The notes under the pieces: model-generated
Told to the model about the DNA's origin: nothing
The model's database searches: none
Seen by the model: only the letters and a program-made list of their open reading frames with translations
Shown here: positions 45,919 through 56,977 of the stretch, in pieces
Position numbering within the stretch: the first letter of the stretch is position 1
Layout of the letters: the number at the start of each line of letters is the position of its first letter
Assembly: GCA_016744695.1 (NCBI GenBank)
Contig: JADGDV010000014.1
Location: 17,125 to 81,124 of the forward strand
Length of the DNA stretch: 64,000 nt
Reading direction: 5' to 3'
From: Hahellaceae bacterium
GTDB taxonomy: Bacteria; Pseudomonadota; Gammaproteobacteria; Pseudomonadales; Oleiphilaceae
Made by a program: the position numbers and the translations under genes

Positions 45919-48900
45919 GCTTGATCTCCCTTATCAATAATAAATTGAACATCGGTTTGGCCAGCGGGGGATAATGGTCCATTTTCTATAATGGGTGTTA
46001 AACTGCTTGCTGATAACCGTTTCATCCATTGGTTCACTTCACCTTGCATGCCAAATACCCCTGTTACCTGCCAGCCTTCGGCAGTGGATGTACCGATTCT
46101 TGAAAATGCTTTCGCTGCTTTATGAGGACCATAATCCATCCCTTCTACTTCGTAGACCAGCAAGGTGTTTTCGGCCCCGCTTATGGTTAAAGGTTTGTCT
46201 GCAAGAATCAGTTCTGGACTTGCAATAGCTAGCGCATCGGCAATATCACTTATGCTATTTTTTTCGGTGCTTTGAACCTGAATGCAGACTAAATCAACAC
46301 TATTAGGTAATAGTGTTTCGATTGTGTCATTGGCGCGTGTTATATCGGTCGCATTTACAATGGCTTGTCTTACTACTTTTCCTTTTCGTCTTAACTCTAA
46401 GGGGGCGTTAAGTGAAACTACGGCGCCACGAGCTAACAAAGTGAGTTTTGAAAGTTGGACTAATTGGCTATGGTGCTGCCAACCAACCGCTTCGAAACCA
46501 TTAACTGATTCAGATAAAGCGATGGCTCCCATTGAAGGAGCATCTAAATTAATGGCTTGTTGTGTTGTTGGTTTCCCTAAACCAGTAATGGCAATACGAG
46601 CGCTTCTTTTGGGTGGTTGCCATTGATGCTTGCCGGGACCAAACTCTTTCTCTTGCAGTAAGGTTCCACCTCGATTGACAGCCGTTATTTTAAAGCCCTG
46701 GTTACCCGAGAACGAAACAGTGGGCATTTCGCCTTGGGTATTGCGTGTAGGTAAATCCCAAACCTGTGTAGACCCTGAAGCAACAATGTTACTCACTTCT
46801 ACATCACGGCCATCAGCCATACTCATTGTTTCAATCGTTTTAAACTGTTTTCGAAAGCTTGAAGTGCTGTGCCCAGACAGCACATATTCATTACGCTGGC
46901 TTGTGGCTAAGGTTTGCTTACCGGCGCTTGTTGCCGTAGCGCGCTTAAGGCTTGCGCCCAATACTTTCTGAGAAAGATCTTTGCCTACTTTAACTCTGGG
47001 TAGCTTACGTTCTAAAGCAATCTCTTTTACGCTGGTGCGTTGGGTTTTCTTAATGAGTCTAAGCGGCTCTGCTCGCTGTTTAAGAATAGCGGTGAGTACC
47101 GGGCGAATCGGTATAAGCGCTATCGGTGCAATTTCAAGAACGTCAACTACGCTCACTTCCACCTCAGGGGTAGCCCTTCGCGCTAAGCCTTCATAAAGAC
47201 TGACTATTTTAGGGGGCGATACATGTAAACGGCTGAGGGTTTCTGGGCTATTTCTTTGAGTGTCTCCCTTATTAACATTAACGCCCAGTGCGTCCAATTG
47301 GTCTAGCAGTTCATCTCTTCGTTCAGACCACTCAGGGCCAAGAAGCTGGCTGGCGGCTACGAAGATTGACCTTGGGTTGTGTTGATTAGGTATGGCCAAT
47401 TCTGCGACATCACTAAAGCTCAGTACATCAGAGCGATCAGCCAGTTCGCGATAGAAAGGTAAGGGGTGAATACCACGCTCAATAATATCTTCAACCGGTA
47501 TTTCACCCGTTTTGGATATATCTGAACGGTCTTCATCAATCTCTGCAATGATCTCTACGCCAGTGAAGCTGTCGATGGTTTTTGCGTTGGGTTTCTCTTC
47601 ACCACCATCAAACTCCCACAACGCGGCGGGTGCTTTTTCAGACTTAAGGTAGACGTCTAGAAAACCATCGTTGTTTGTCTTAAAGCGCCAGCGTCCATTG
47701 TTTACCGACACTAGGTCAGTGATAACTGAGCTGCCACCTTTGGCGTTAATGTGTACATGGTGTGTTGATATCAGATCTACCTTATGCATTGGTCTGATAT
47801 CAACCTTGTAGTCAATGCTATTCCAAAATGAATGTTCTGCGGACAGGTTAAATAGATTCACCTTATTGGTCGCAATCACGGTTGAGGTGCCGAAGGTAAA
47901 TTCTGGCTGTAATATCCAGGGGCTTACCTTACCTGTGTCATCCTTTGCCTTTTCATCAACCAGTGTGCCACTAATGACATCGCTACCAATAATATCTTTC
48001 TTATTCGCAGGCAAAAATTCGTCACGGAAAGAATCCCAGCCAATGGCATCTTTTTTGTCTTTAGCTACGTTAGCGCCAAAGCGAACATCAAAGTCGATAA
48101 CCCACCATTTTATGGTGGCTATACCACTAAATTTAGGCCCCCATACTTCAACCTCGGCACCGAGCTCAACTTTAAATGTTTTGGTAATACTGCCGAACAA
48201 TAAGTTAATGCGTAGGCGGTAAGACACACCAATACTGATGCCGAAACCAATGGCATAGGCAAAGGGTTTCCAGGCAATAAGGAAATGTGCCCAGGCCTTG
48301 AACCATGCCTTGAGGTTGCCTGATTTATAGACGGCTTCTAATAAACCACCCGCCATCACGGCAGACGGCGTCAGTGCAAAATAGGATTCACCCTTAATGG
48401 TTACTTTTGACGAAACCCGCCAATTAAACCCAAGACGAGGCACGCCAGGGTAGTGGGACGGTTTAGCAAATTTATGATGGTAACCACCTACGGTAATTAC
48501 AAAGTCACCTTGGTATTGACCATCAAACCATACGTAGAAAGCAAAGCCACCAGTAAGGCGGCAATCTCTATCAAGCAGCCAAGAGTTGTCCGATAAACGG
48601 GCCTCTACCGATAAAACACCATCGCGGGTAGAAAATCGTGCTTTTAGTGCAAGCTCAAGATTTACTAATGGGTTGCCTTCTGGCAATTCCATTTGGGTGA
48701 TACCTAAAACACCGACTTCAACACCACGATCTAATAATATGTAGGCAAGGGCGGTTGATTTTGCGAGTTCAAAACTACTAAAGCGTATTCCGCCTGCAAT
48801 CCAGTATGAACCTCGTTTTATAGGGACGGCATCACCTAGTTGGCCTAACGCCGACAATGGGTCGTTAGAGAACTGACTGCTACCCCTTGCGGCTTCTATT

Positions 48901-51900
48901 AATGGGAATTTTGGAACATCGTTTACCGAGGGCACGGTTAACCCGCGGTTGTAACCAAAACCACCCGCCATGCCGGTGATAAATAAGTAGGGTGGGCCTC
49001 CAATCGTTATCGGTAGCAGCACAAAGACAAACATTGAGGTGAATTCGTCTTTTGAGTAGGAGCCTATTGCAGTAAACGTTTTACCGGCTACTTCAACTAA
49101 CACCGCGCCGCTATAGCTGGTGCCTGCATCATTATCTCGTAGTAGTGCGCCGGAAATTCTAACGCCGCCACCGGTATATGAAACGCCTAAGCCTTTAAGA
49201 CCTAGTTTCCAGGTGCTTAAATCGTCGGCTGAACCAATGGGGATCTTAACGCCAAGATCATCCACAAACACATTGAGTCCAGCAAGAGAAACCCCGCCAT
49301 CTAATAGCAGTTCTAGCGCTTTCTCTGCGTTATACCATTTAACGCCTACTTGACCTATATGAATGGGGCCAAAGGTTTTTTGAATAGGGAACCAAATTTC
49401 TGTTTCCCCTGCATCACGACCCATGAGTCTTACGTCGAGTTCCTCAAAGTAGGAAAGCTCAATGCTAAAGGTAGGGTTAACATTGCTGTTTTCTCCACCG
49501 CTTCCTGCATCACTGGATAAAAGATTCTGTCCAATCACATTGCCACCCGCCCCACCGATAGGCAGGCCGATTTGCATGATCGAAGCACTTGCGCCTAGAT
49601 TAACGACCACGCTCTCATCAAAAGCAAGGTTGAAGTAGAGCAGTGCTTTTGCACCATCTAAGCGGAAGCCATTTTGATCAACCAAGGGTTGATCATTTTT
49701 ACCTGTGAGCTCTACACCAAAATTGATAAGTTCTATTTCAGGTAAGAAACCAATACCATCTAAGTCAATTTCACTGCTTTCATCAACCGTTGGAAGGTAG
49801 AAATAAATACCCCCATTGTTTCTGTCTGGGCCCCCTGTGCGATTTAACCAATCGGTGGACTCGTTACCTAGTAGTAACTTGAACTCAGGGTCTTCAATCA
49901 GCGTGGCATCATCTAATCGAATGCGCACACCGTAGTGGGTATGACCGTTATGAGCGTGCCCATCGCTTAGGGTTTTACTGACAATTTCTACCGCGCCTTC
50001 AAAGAATGTTTGTGAAGATAGATTTTTTAATGCACTCCATATCAACCGATAGAGGAATTGCTCGGGTGTTAAATCGGTGTAAGGAAAATTAAAGTTAAAT
50101 GCATTACCGTCTTTGGTTAGCAACTGGCAGTCAGTCAGTATGCTGCCAAGATTAACACCTGGTACAGATGGGAAATCTGCGGATAGGAACTGAGTGACAA
50201 CCTCTGCATCTAATAGCACTTCAAGGGCCAGCGGAAGTACAATGTCACTGAGTAATGCTATAAGGCAATCATCGTTGTAAACAAAATGCAAGCTTGGGAG
50301 TAGGTCTAACCTAAATTGATTATCTGCAAAAACATTACCTAATGGATAGATCTGAAGTGTCGTGCCCCCGTTAATATGGAACGATAGCGAAGGATCAATG
50401 CTGAGCCCTCCTAGGTCTATTAATGGGTTGGTGCAGGATAAATCTAGCCCAAGTGATAACGCCGGGCGGGTTGCGAGGCTATTTGTTTCTAAGCCAAGGT
50501 CAAGGTCTAAAGTAATAGGCCCCAGTTCGCTGCCGTTGAGTTCTAGCCATGCACCTAGTTTGGTGGCATTTCTGCCAATGCGTAAAACTAGATCACCTTC
50601 GGTAAACTCTAATAAATTCCCGTTGATGGCAATATTGCCTGCCAGCGGGATGGATAACAGCCCATTGATTCCCGTTAATACACTATTAATATTAGCTAAG
50701 CTTAAACGAGTGTCGAGCCAAGCTAAGGGGTTGGTTAAGCAGATGTCAATTTTTGCAGGTGTATCTAAGTCTAATGAGACTAACAGGCCTCGTATTTGAG
50801 TAACAAAAGCCGTTAGCTCAGCATCGTTATTAAGCTCTGTTAATAATGCATCTAAAGCCGCGTTTAACAGCTTCATACCGCTGCCCGATAGATCAATGAG
50901 AGATGACCAGTCAGTAAACGGCAATAGCTGAAGTTGTGAGTTGTCTATAGAGACGGATGCGGTAAACTCGCCGCCACCATTGCTAGTACTACTAAAGCCG
51001 ACATCAACACCCAAGGTATCCCATAGATCGACGCCGTCGATTGGGTCTGGCAGAGAGAGACGCAGTGCCAGATCACCGCCCACGCCTACCTGACATTGCT
51101 CTCCAAGTACTAGGCTCAAACTAATGGCCAAAGTATCTGTGCTAGAGAGTGCAATAGGGTTTGTTGATGCAAGGGTGAGTTGTATTCCCGAGATATCTGT
51201 ACAGCTTAGTGATAAGCCATAAGGTAACTGGATTAGGTCAGACTCATCAGCCAGTTCAAACGCATCAGCTAAGTGATTAAAAAGTGCGCATACTTTAGTG
51301 CTGTCAAAGCAAACCCCATCAATAGGGTTTCCCAGCACCGACTTTGAGAGTAACCATTCTTTAGGGACGAGAATAAGACCATCTAGGGGGCGTAAACGAA
51401 TTGAACTAGACGCATTTCGTCGATAGCCGAGGCCTAAACAAATCAGCAGTTCGCTGAGTGCTTCGCTTTTACCAGAAGCCAGATTATCAAATACGAGGTT
51501 TTCTAACAGGGTTGATAAGCTTGTGTTTAACAGGAACCTAGGGAGTAGTTCACCTAAGCGACTGCTAAAATCAGGTAATGCAGGATAAAGCTGAAGATCA
51601 TCATAACCAAACGGTAAGCTATCAGGTAGTTCTCCACCCAAGCTAAGAGAAAGGTTATAGCTTAATTTGACGTTAAGCGTGTTATCTAACTCGCAGATTG
51701 CATTAATCTTTAAGCCCGCATCAAACGCCGTGGGTGCAACATTAATATTTCCGCGAATTTGTTGATTAAGTAGATCTATAGTTATGCAGGCTTTCAGGGC
51801 TATTTGGCCACCTAAAGCGGTGCTGGGTAACGAATAGCAGAAATGATAAACGCCTTCATGGGAGAACGATAGTGAGCATAAACTCGACAGCTCTAGCGAT

Positions 51901-54900
51901 ACATTCGGTAGAGAGAGGGCATTCAATCCAAGCCTGGAGTTAATAGCCAACATCAGTTGGTTGATGGCTATAGGCTCGGCTAAAAGGTCATCAAATATCG
52001 ATTGTAAATAAGCCTGAGGGTTAGTAAATAGATCAACCCATGCTGGGAAATTAAACCCATAATTATCACTTCCTGAGCCTGGAAGCAGAAGGTCAAATGC
52101 GACCAACAGTTCTTGAACAGGTTCCAGTTCAGACAGTGTAATGCTCGGTATTTCGCCCAGTAAACCTAATGGGAAATTTTGAAGATCAAATTCAAAACAG
52201 TTTGCTAGTGTATTGAGCAGGCTTGTACGACGTGTCGCATCAGACACAATAAGTGTGAGTTGGTTATGAAGGTAGTTTTCGGCATCATTAAGCAGTGCTT
52301 GCCACCCATCAAGGTTGAAACCGTACTGATCACCATTTTTTGTTACTAGGTCAAAGTGCACTAATACGTTAAGTGCACAAGTGAAATCTTCGAGATTTAG
52401 TGCGGGAGCAGAGGCTTCTTGAATCACCGCATCCAGCAATCGCTGCAATGTGGCTTGTAGGTCGAAGGTGTCTCCAGGTGCATCAATAAACACCTGCTGT
52501 AGTTCAGTGCGTAGTAATGAAACACCATCTAAATGGGCGTCATGAAGTACCGCATTCGGTTGAGTGCCATCTGGATCAATAACAATAGAAAACTCAGCCC
52601 AGCGTACTCTTGGGTTGCTCTTTATATCGCCAACAATCCAGCCGTTTTCTTTTAAGAGCTGTAGCTTAGCCCCAATGCGTGGCAGTTTTACATATTCGTC
52701 GGTGTCATCTTCCGCGCCAGTTAATGCCACGCGTACTATATCAAAGCGTGATTGTTGCTTAACAATAAATTGACTATGAGATGATTCTGTCGCTGTTCTA
52801 ATACCAAAGCCAATGTGGGTTGGCGCAAGATAACCTTCTGTAGGTGAGGCAAGCTCAGTGATTTGTTGTTTGAGCCAATTTATAACCGTGTTAGCAATGT
52901 TGAAGTTGGGTAGTTGCGTACCAATAGACAGTGAAGGTACCGATATTGTGAGATCAGCTATCGCTTCAAATGCATGGGTAGGAAATGCTTTTTCTACGAC
53001 CTCCGGGAAGGGGAGGTCTCGACTCATTGCTTTATTTAGCAAGGTTAGCGCACTACCCAAATGCTCTGATAGCCCCAGCTCTTGAAGACCTGCCCGAGCT
53101 AAAAATGAAATCGCTTCTTCAACACCTTGTTGAATATTAAAGTCAGCGGGGAGTTCACCTAATGAATCATCAATTACATCTTTTTCAGGCGCCCAAATCA
53201 AAGGCGCGCTGACTAATGGCGAGCTAACTAAAGGAGTGCCCACCGTTACTAGCCCTGCGATTTTCTTATCGGCATCAGCTAGCGCATTTTCAAATTGTGC
53301 TGCAGCAACGGCAGCAAGCCCTGAATGTGAATGGGCAACAATAATGACTTGTTTACTATGGCTTGCATGAATACGTTCTACTATTCGTATAATTTGCTGT
53401 GCTTGGCTCAGCGCCGTTGCATCAGCACCCGTAATAGGAATTTTACGCTCAGCTTCCGTTAAACTTGGCGCGGTATTGTATACCGCAATATCCCCAATAT
53501 AGGCACGTGTTGATGACGAGCCAATATGACTTACATTAATTTGATCAGGGTCGACACCTACTTCACGAAGGTTGACCTGTGCACTCTGTATTCCAGGAAA
53601 GCGGCTTAACAGTGGTGCCCATTCAGCTTCTGACTCCCACGCTGAACCTAATAAAAGAATCGGTAGGTCATTTGCAAAAGCATTATCGCTGGAGAGCGTG
53701 TTGATTTGGTTGTTTATGGCTGTCAGTACTGCGTCGCTATTGAGTTGCTCGGAGTGACTGGCTTCTGGGAGTGAGTCCGGCGCGAACGCTTGTGACCAGT
53801 TAGCTAAAGAGCTGGGCGCAAGCTGGCTGGCGAAGGGCACAAGACCATCACTAAGATTAACCCTTGATTCAAGCGTATTTAATGCATGACCAAGAAAATC
53901 AGAAATCTCTGAATTGACATCTGTGTTAATTGAAACACTACCAATCAATTGTGCAACACGGCTATTTAAATCTTGTAGACGGTGTAGCAGTGCCCCAAGT
54001 TGACGATTACCAAAGTCTGTATTCGCAATTAAAGCATCTAAATCTTGCCACTCACTAGGTAGCATAGAAGCAACAACGTTCCCCCAGTCTCCCGTTGGTG
54101 GGCCGTCGGGGTCTAACCAACATAAAAGCTCTACGGGTGGTGAGTCAGGAATGGAGAGTTTTAAGGCCCATGGGTTTTCATAGGTTCCGGCGCCACATAC
54201 GGTGAAGGGCAGATCATTAAGAGAGGGTAGTGAAATGCCATCCCCCGCTTCATTACCCCATCCCCAATCGGGTAATGATAGGTCAGGGAATTTACCAAAA
54301 ATCATCCCACCGAAAAAATTAAACGCAGTGAGGGACCACTTGGGCTTACTGAATAATAATTTGAGATAGGCAACAATATCTGGCAAGGGGTTTGTAAAAA
54401 AGGCGCCCCAATCAGCGACATTGAATTTTGGCCAATCAACAGGAAAGCTGAACGGGAAATCTGAATCGGAGCTGTTCCAACTCGGTAGCGAGACACCAGG
54501 GAAATCTGGTAGCTCAGGCCACTGAAAATCATTGCTGGGGAACAAACCAAATAATGCAGCAAAACCAAATCCGAAAGAACCGCCACGCTCCACTAACCAG
54601 GAGCCAAGGCAGATTCTAATCAACAGACTAAAATCGTCTATATCAATACCCAGATCTGCACTCAAGGTACTTAAATTCCACTGAAGGTCTAGACCTGCAC
54701 CAAAGTGAAGATTAGGTAATGAGATACTTTGGCTTGAATCTAAGTTCCATAGGGCATTGAAATTTTCAACGTTAACAGCCCAAGAGAAGTCACTGTTCTG
54801 CTGAGTTGAGCCGGGTTGTGAGCCTTGTAACCAGACACAACTTAGTTCAATAGAATCGACACTAAAGGTTAAACCCAAGCCAGTAGATGCTTGTAGTGTA

Positions 54901-56927
54901 GGCTTTCCTAATAACTGAATATTGGCCGCAACACTTTCTAGCCATCGAGCATGTACTTTACCTGGGCATTGACTATGTTGGGGTAGATCTAAATGCATTA
55001 CATTGGCAATCAGCTGACACTGAATATCAGCGTCGTCAGAAAGCTCAATTTTAGTCGGTTCAAGTAGCAATGACGCATCTAATTGGGGGCGTAATGTTGC
55101 TGCATCGTTCTCTGCAAAAATGCTCAAATAAGCATTGCCTTCATCGCCACTGAATATACTGACTTTCCAGGGTGATGCTTCACTGCCTAATCCACTAATA
55201 ACTGGGCTGGGTATAGAGCTGTGTTTTAGAAGAGCTTGTATGTCTTCCAGTAAAAAACGCCATAGCGGAGCATCACTTTCGAGGGTTTCAATACATTGCG
55301 CGTGATAGCAAGCGATGGCTGCAAGGGGGTTGCCTAAAAATTCTGTTATTTGGCTTGTGCTGATCACTAAATCGGGTGACCAAGGGGAAGGTGTAGTGTC
55401 GCTGGTGGGAGGGATAATACCCAGCAATGCAGCAATATGTTTCCCTGCATGATTGCTTTCTGTTGCTGCGCCTAACAGATTATTCACTTGCTCACTGATA
55501 ACACTGTTGGCGATATCTTCCAAGCCTTCAATGAAGGTTTGGCCTGCTGTTAAATCAAGGGTTGGCCAATTACCTTGGTTAGATCGCACATCAACCAGTT
55601 CAAGTTTTGGCGTGATGTTTCCTGAATCATTGAGTGTGAGCCCCGCACGCATTTCTTTAACAGAAAACTGTCCGAAGAAGTCAAAGTCACCCCCGGCGCC
55701 GCTAAAATCAACATCCACTAACTTGCCGCTGTTATTGTATAAGCGACTGCATATATCAAAAGTGGGTAGGGGGTCGAAGCTACCTGATCCATTCAAAGGA
55801 ATGCCGCAAAGTTCCAAACGGCTTTCTAGGTTTAACTTGATGTCTGAGGTTCCAAAATCAGCATCGGGTGTGCCAATAATCAGACCCGGATAAAGCGTTA
55901 TATGCCCTTGGTTGTTTTGTGTGTGGGCTAATGTAACCCATAACCTAAGGCCATCGCTCAAGGGTAAAGCAACACGCTTAGGGTCTATTCTAGTTCCAGC
56001 ACCTTCAATAGTCGCAGTGTCGCCTGCGCCCAATAAATCATACCAATGGCTTAACCAGTCTGAAAGATCATTGTCGTTTTGTAGTAATTGCAATGCCCAT
56101 TGTTTGATTGCATCAAGCCCTAATATGGGTACTTGAAACCAGTTTATTAATGGGCCGCTTCCACTCAAGCCTAATATCGGAAATAGGTGATCTACTGCAC
56201 GGCTTGCCTCTGCAGAGGTTTCACGTAACTTAGTGCTAAGCAAAGAAAATATTAAATCAAACCATTGGTTAACGTCGATATCATCCGCACCCCCTAGGTT
56301 TGCAAGATCAACGTTTTTTGAGGGAGCACTGTTGATTGAAAGTGCCTGAACTTGCACCGAAAGTTCTGGGTCGATCTCGGGATCAAGATAAATTTGGGAC
56401 GAAAGCTTAATGCCGCTAAAGCTGACGGTTTCATCCCCAAAACTATCGGCATGGCTGATATTAAAGGCTAATTGAACAGGGGAGTTATCTCCACCAAAGG
56501 CTAAGTCAACCGCGCCAGACACGGTATTTATATCGGCCAGAGGGATTTTTGCCCAAACATTGGCGGTTAATCCGTCGACATCCTGATGTTTCCAGTTAAT
56601 GCCAACGCCAAAGACTAAATGTTTTTCCCCTTCACTTTCATAAGTGCGGGTGGTAATGAATAATACTTGAGGCTTCAAGTCAGGAATAGGGTACCAAATA
56701 TCCCCAGGGTTGGGGCCAGGAATACCTTGCAGTTGCCCGTCGCTGGTTTGTAACACTTCACCTAAGAGTTCCAGTAATACTTCATGGTTATTTTTGAAGG
56801 CCTTTTGAAGTTCATCAAGAGGTTTTTTTAACCAGTCATTGTTTATACTTAATTGGTCGTTATTGACGTTAAGCAATCCGATTATCTGAGCTAATTTGGC
56901 AACGCTAGGGTCAAGGTTAATTCCCAT
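45915..56927 (-). CDS. Giant 3670-residue DUF6603-type protein with hydrolase-like insert
   Basis: A continuous frame of 11 kb. There is no signal peptide and no clear membrane segment. The N-terminal 2300 residues are a series of Leu-rich, strand-like segments with alternating polar and hydrophobic residues. An alpha/beta-hydrolase-like region lies near 1080-1260; its elbow reads VIIVAHSHSGLA with Ser1200, followed by LVTVGTPLVSSP. Tandem repeats with YGFN-W cores lie near residues 1505-1670. Residues about 2400-2930 match the DUF6603 pattern (VDQNGFRLDG, then GYHHKFAKPSHYPGVPRL, then YFALTPSAVMAGGLLEAVY). A beta-rich C-terminal part of about 700 residues follows. AGGGA stands seven bases before the ATG. 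The function is unknown. Confidence 0.93.
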   Translation of the reverse strand: MGINLDPSVAKLAQIIGLLNVNNDQLSINNDWLKKPLDELQKAFKNNHEVLLELLGEVLQTSDGQLQGIPGPNPGDIWYPIPDLKPQVLFITTRTYESEGEKHLVFGVGINWKHQDVDGLTANVWAKIPLADINTVSGAVDLAFGGDNSPVQLAFNISHADSFGDETVSFSGIKLSSQIYLDPEIDPELSVQVQALSINSAPSKNVDLANLGGADDIDVNQWFDLIFSLLSTKLRETSAEASRAVDHLFPILGLSGSGPLINWFQVPILGLDAIKQWALQLLQNDNDLSDWLSHWYDLLGAGDTATIEGAGTRIDPKRVALPLSDGLRLWVTLAHTQNNQGHITLYPGLIIGTPDADFGTSDIKLNLESRLELCGIPLNGSGSFDPLPTFDICSRLYNNSGKLVDVDFSGAGGDFDFFGQFSVKEMRAGLTLNDSGNITPKLELVDVRSNQGNWPTLDLTAGQTFIEGLEDIANSVISEQVNNLLGAATESNHAGKHIAALLGIIPPTSDTTPSPWSPDLVISTSQITEFLGNPLAAIACYHAQCIETLESDAPLWRFLLEDIQALLKHSSIPSPVISGLGSEASPWKVSIFSGDEGNAYLSIFAENDAATLRPQLDASLLLEPTKIELSDDADIQCQLIANVMHLDLPQHSQCPGKVHARWLESVAANIQLLGKPTLQASTGLGLTFSVDSIELSCVWLQGSQPGSTQQNSDFSWAVNVENFNALWNLDSSQSISLPNLHFGAGLDLQWNLSTLSADLGIDIDDFSLLIRICLGSWLVERGGSFGFGFAALFGLFPSNDFQWPELPDFPGVSLPSWNSSDSDFPFSFPVDWPKFNVADWGAFFTNPLPDIVAYLKLLFSKPKWSLTAFNFFGGMIFGKFPDLSLPDWGWGNEAGDGISLPSLNDLPFTVCGAGTYENPWALKLSIPDSPPVELLCWLDPDGPPTGDWGNVVASMLPSEWQDLDALIANTDFGNRQLGALLHRLQDLNSRVAQLIGSVSINTDVNSEISDFLGHALNTLESRVNLSDGLVPFASQLAPSSLANWSQAFAPDSLPEASHSEQLNSDAVLTAINNQINTLSSDNAFANDLPILLLGSAWESEAEWAPLLSRFPGIQSAQVNLREVGVDPDQINVSHIGSSSTRAYIGDIAVYNTAPSLTEAERKIPITGADATALSQAQQIIRIVERIHASHSKQVIIVAHSHSGLAAVAAAQFENALADADKKIAGLVTVGTPLVSSPLVSAPLIWAPEKDVIDDSLGELPADFNIQQGVEEAISFLARAGLQELGLSEHLGSALTLLNKAMSRDLPFPEVVEKAFPTHAFEAIADLTISVPSLSIGTQLPNFNIANTVINWLKQQITELASPTEGYLAPTHIGFGIRTATESSHSQFIVKQQSRFDIVRVALTGAEDDTDEYVKLPRIGAKLQLLKENGWIVGDIKSNPRVRWAEFSIVIDPDGTQPNAVLHDAHLDGVSLLRTELQQVFIDAPGDTFDLQATLQRLLDAVIQEASAPALNLEDFTCALNVLVHFDLVTKNGDQYGFNLDGWQALLNDAENYLHNQLTLIVSDATRRTSLLNTLANCFEFDLQNFPLGLLGEIPSITLSELEPVQELLVAFDLLLPGSGSDNYGFNFPAWVDLFTNPQAYLQSIFDDLLAEPIAINQLMLAINSRLGLNALSLPNVSLELSSLCSLSFSHEGVYHFCYSLPSTALGGQIALKACITIDLLNQQIRGNINVAPTAFDAGLKINAICELDNTLNVKLSYNLSLSLGGELPDSLPFGYDDLQLYPALPDFSSRLGELLPRFLLNTSLSTLLENLVFDNLASGKSEALSELLICLGLGYRRNASSSIRLRPLDGLILVPKEWLLSKSVLGNPIDGVCFDSTKVCALFNHLADAFELADESDLIQLPYGLSLSCTDISGIQLTLASTNPIALSSTDTLAISLSLVLGEQCQVGVGGDLALRLSLPDPIDGVDLWDTLGVDVGFSSTSNGGGEFTASVSIDNSQLQLLPFTDWSSLIDLSGSGMKLLNAALDALLTELNNDAELTAFVTQIRGLLVSLDLDTPAKIDICLTNPLAWLDTRLSLANINSVLTGINGLLSIPLAGNIAINGNLLEFTEGDLVLRIGRNATKLGAWLELNGSELGPITLDLDLGLETNSLATRPALSLGLDLSCTNPLIDLGGLSIDPSLSFHINGGTTLQIYPLGNVFADNQFRLDLLPSLHFVYNDDCLIALLSDIVLPLALEVLLDAEVVTQFLSADFPSVPGVNLGSILTDCQLLTKDGNAFNFNFPYTDLTPEQFLYRLIWSALKNLSSQTFFEGAVEIVSKTLSDGHAHNGHTHYGVRIRLDDATLIEDPEFKLLLGNESTDWLNRTGGPDRNNGGIYFYLPTVDESSEIDLDGIGFLPEIELINFGVELTGKNDQPLVDQNGFRLDGAKALLYFNLAFDESVVVNLGASASIMQIGLPIGGAGGNVIGQNLLSSDAGSGGENSNVNPTFSIELSYFEELDVRLMGRDAGETEIWFPIQKTFGPIHIGQVGVKWYNAEKALELLLDGGVSLAGLNVFVDDLGVKIPIGSADDLSTWKLGLKGLGVSYTGGGVRISGALLRDNDAGTSYSGAVLVEVAGKTFTAIGSYSKDEFTSMFVFVLLPITIGGPPYLFITGMAGGFGYNRGLTVPSVNDVPKFPLIEAARGSSQFSNDPLSALGQLGDAVPIKRGSYWIAGGIRFSSFELAKSTALAYILLDRGVEVGVLGITQMELPEGNPLVNLELALKARFSTRDGVLSVEARLSDNSWLLDRDCRLTGGFAFYVWFDGQYQGDFVITVGGYHHKFAKPSHYPGVPRLGFNWRVSSKVTIKGESYFALTPSAVMAGGLLEAVYKSGNLKAWFKAWAHFLIAWKPFAYAIGFGISIGVSYRLRINLLFGSITKTFKVELGAEVEVWGPKFSGIATIKWWVIDFDVRFGANVAKDKKDAIGWDSFRDEFLPANKKDIIGSDVISGTLVDEKAKDDTGKVSPWILQPEFTFGTSTVIATNKVNLFNLSAEHSFWNSIDYKVDIRPMHKVDLISTHHVHINAKGGSSVITDLVSVNNGRWRFKTNNDGFLDVYLKSEKAPAALWEFDGGEEKPNAKTIDSFTGVEIIAEIDEDRSDISKTGEIPVEDIIERGIHPLPFYRELADRSDVLSFSDVAELAIPNQHNPRSIFVAASQLLGPEWSERRDELLDQLDALGVNVNKGDTQRNSPETLSRLHVSPPKIVSLYEGLARRATPEVEVSVVDVLEIAPIALIPIRPVLTAILKQRAEPLRLIKKTQRTSVKEIALERKLPRVKVGKDLSQKVLGASLKRATATSAGKQTLATSQRNEYVLSGHSTSSFRKQFKTIETMSMADGRDVEVSNIVASGSTQVWDLPTRNTQGEMPTVSFSGNQGFKITAVNRGGTLLQEKEFGPGKHQWQPPKRSARIAITGLGKPTTQQAINLDAPSMGAIALSESVNGFEAVGWQHHSQLVQLSKLTLLARGAVVSLNAPLELRRKGKVVRQAIVNATDITRANDTIETLLPNSVDLVCIQVQSTEKNSISDIADALAIASPELILADKPLTISGAENTLLVYEVEGMDYGPHKAAKAFSRIGTSTAEGWQVTGVFGMQGEVNQWMKRLSASSLTPIIENGPLSPAGQTDVQFIIDKGDQA

Positions 56928-56977
56928 GACAATTTCCCTATTAATATATTTTTTAAATTTCCAAGATAAAATTAAGT

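Noticed and set aside
45995..56136. Several frames of 60-146 codons on the opposite strand of the giant gene
   Set aside because: They are shadow frames of the 3670-residue gene; they have no ribosome binding sites or family motifs.
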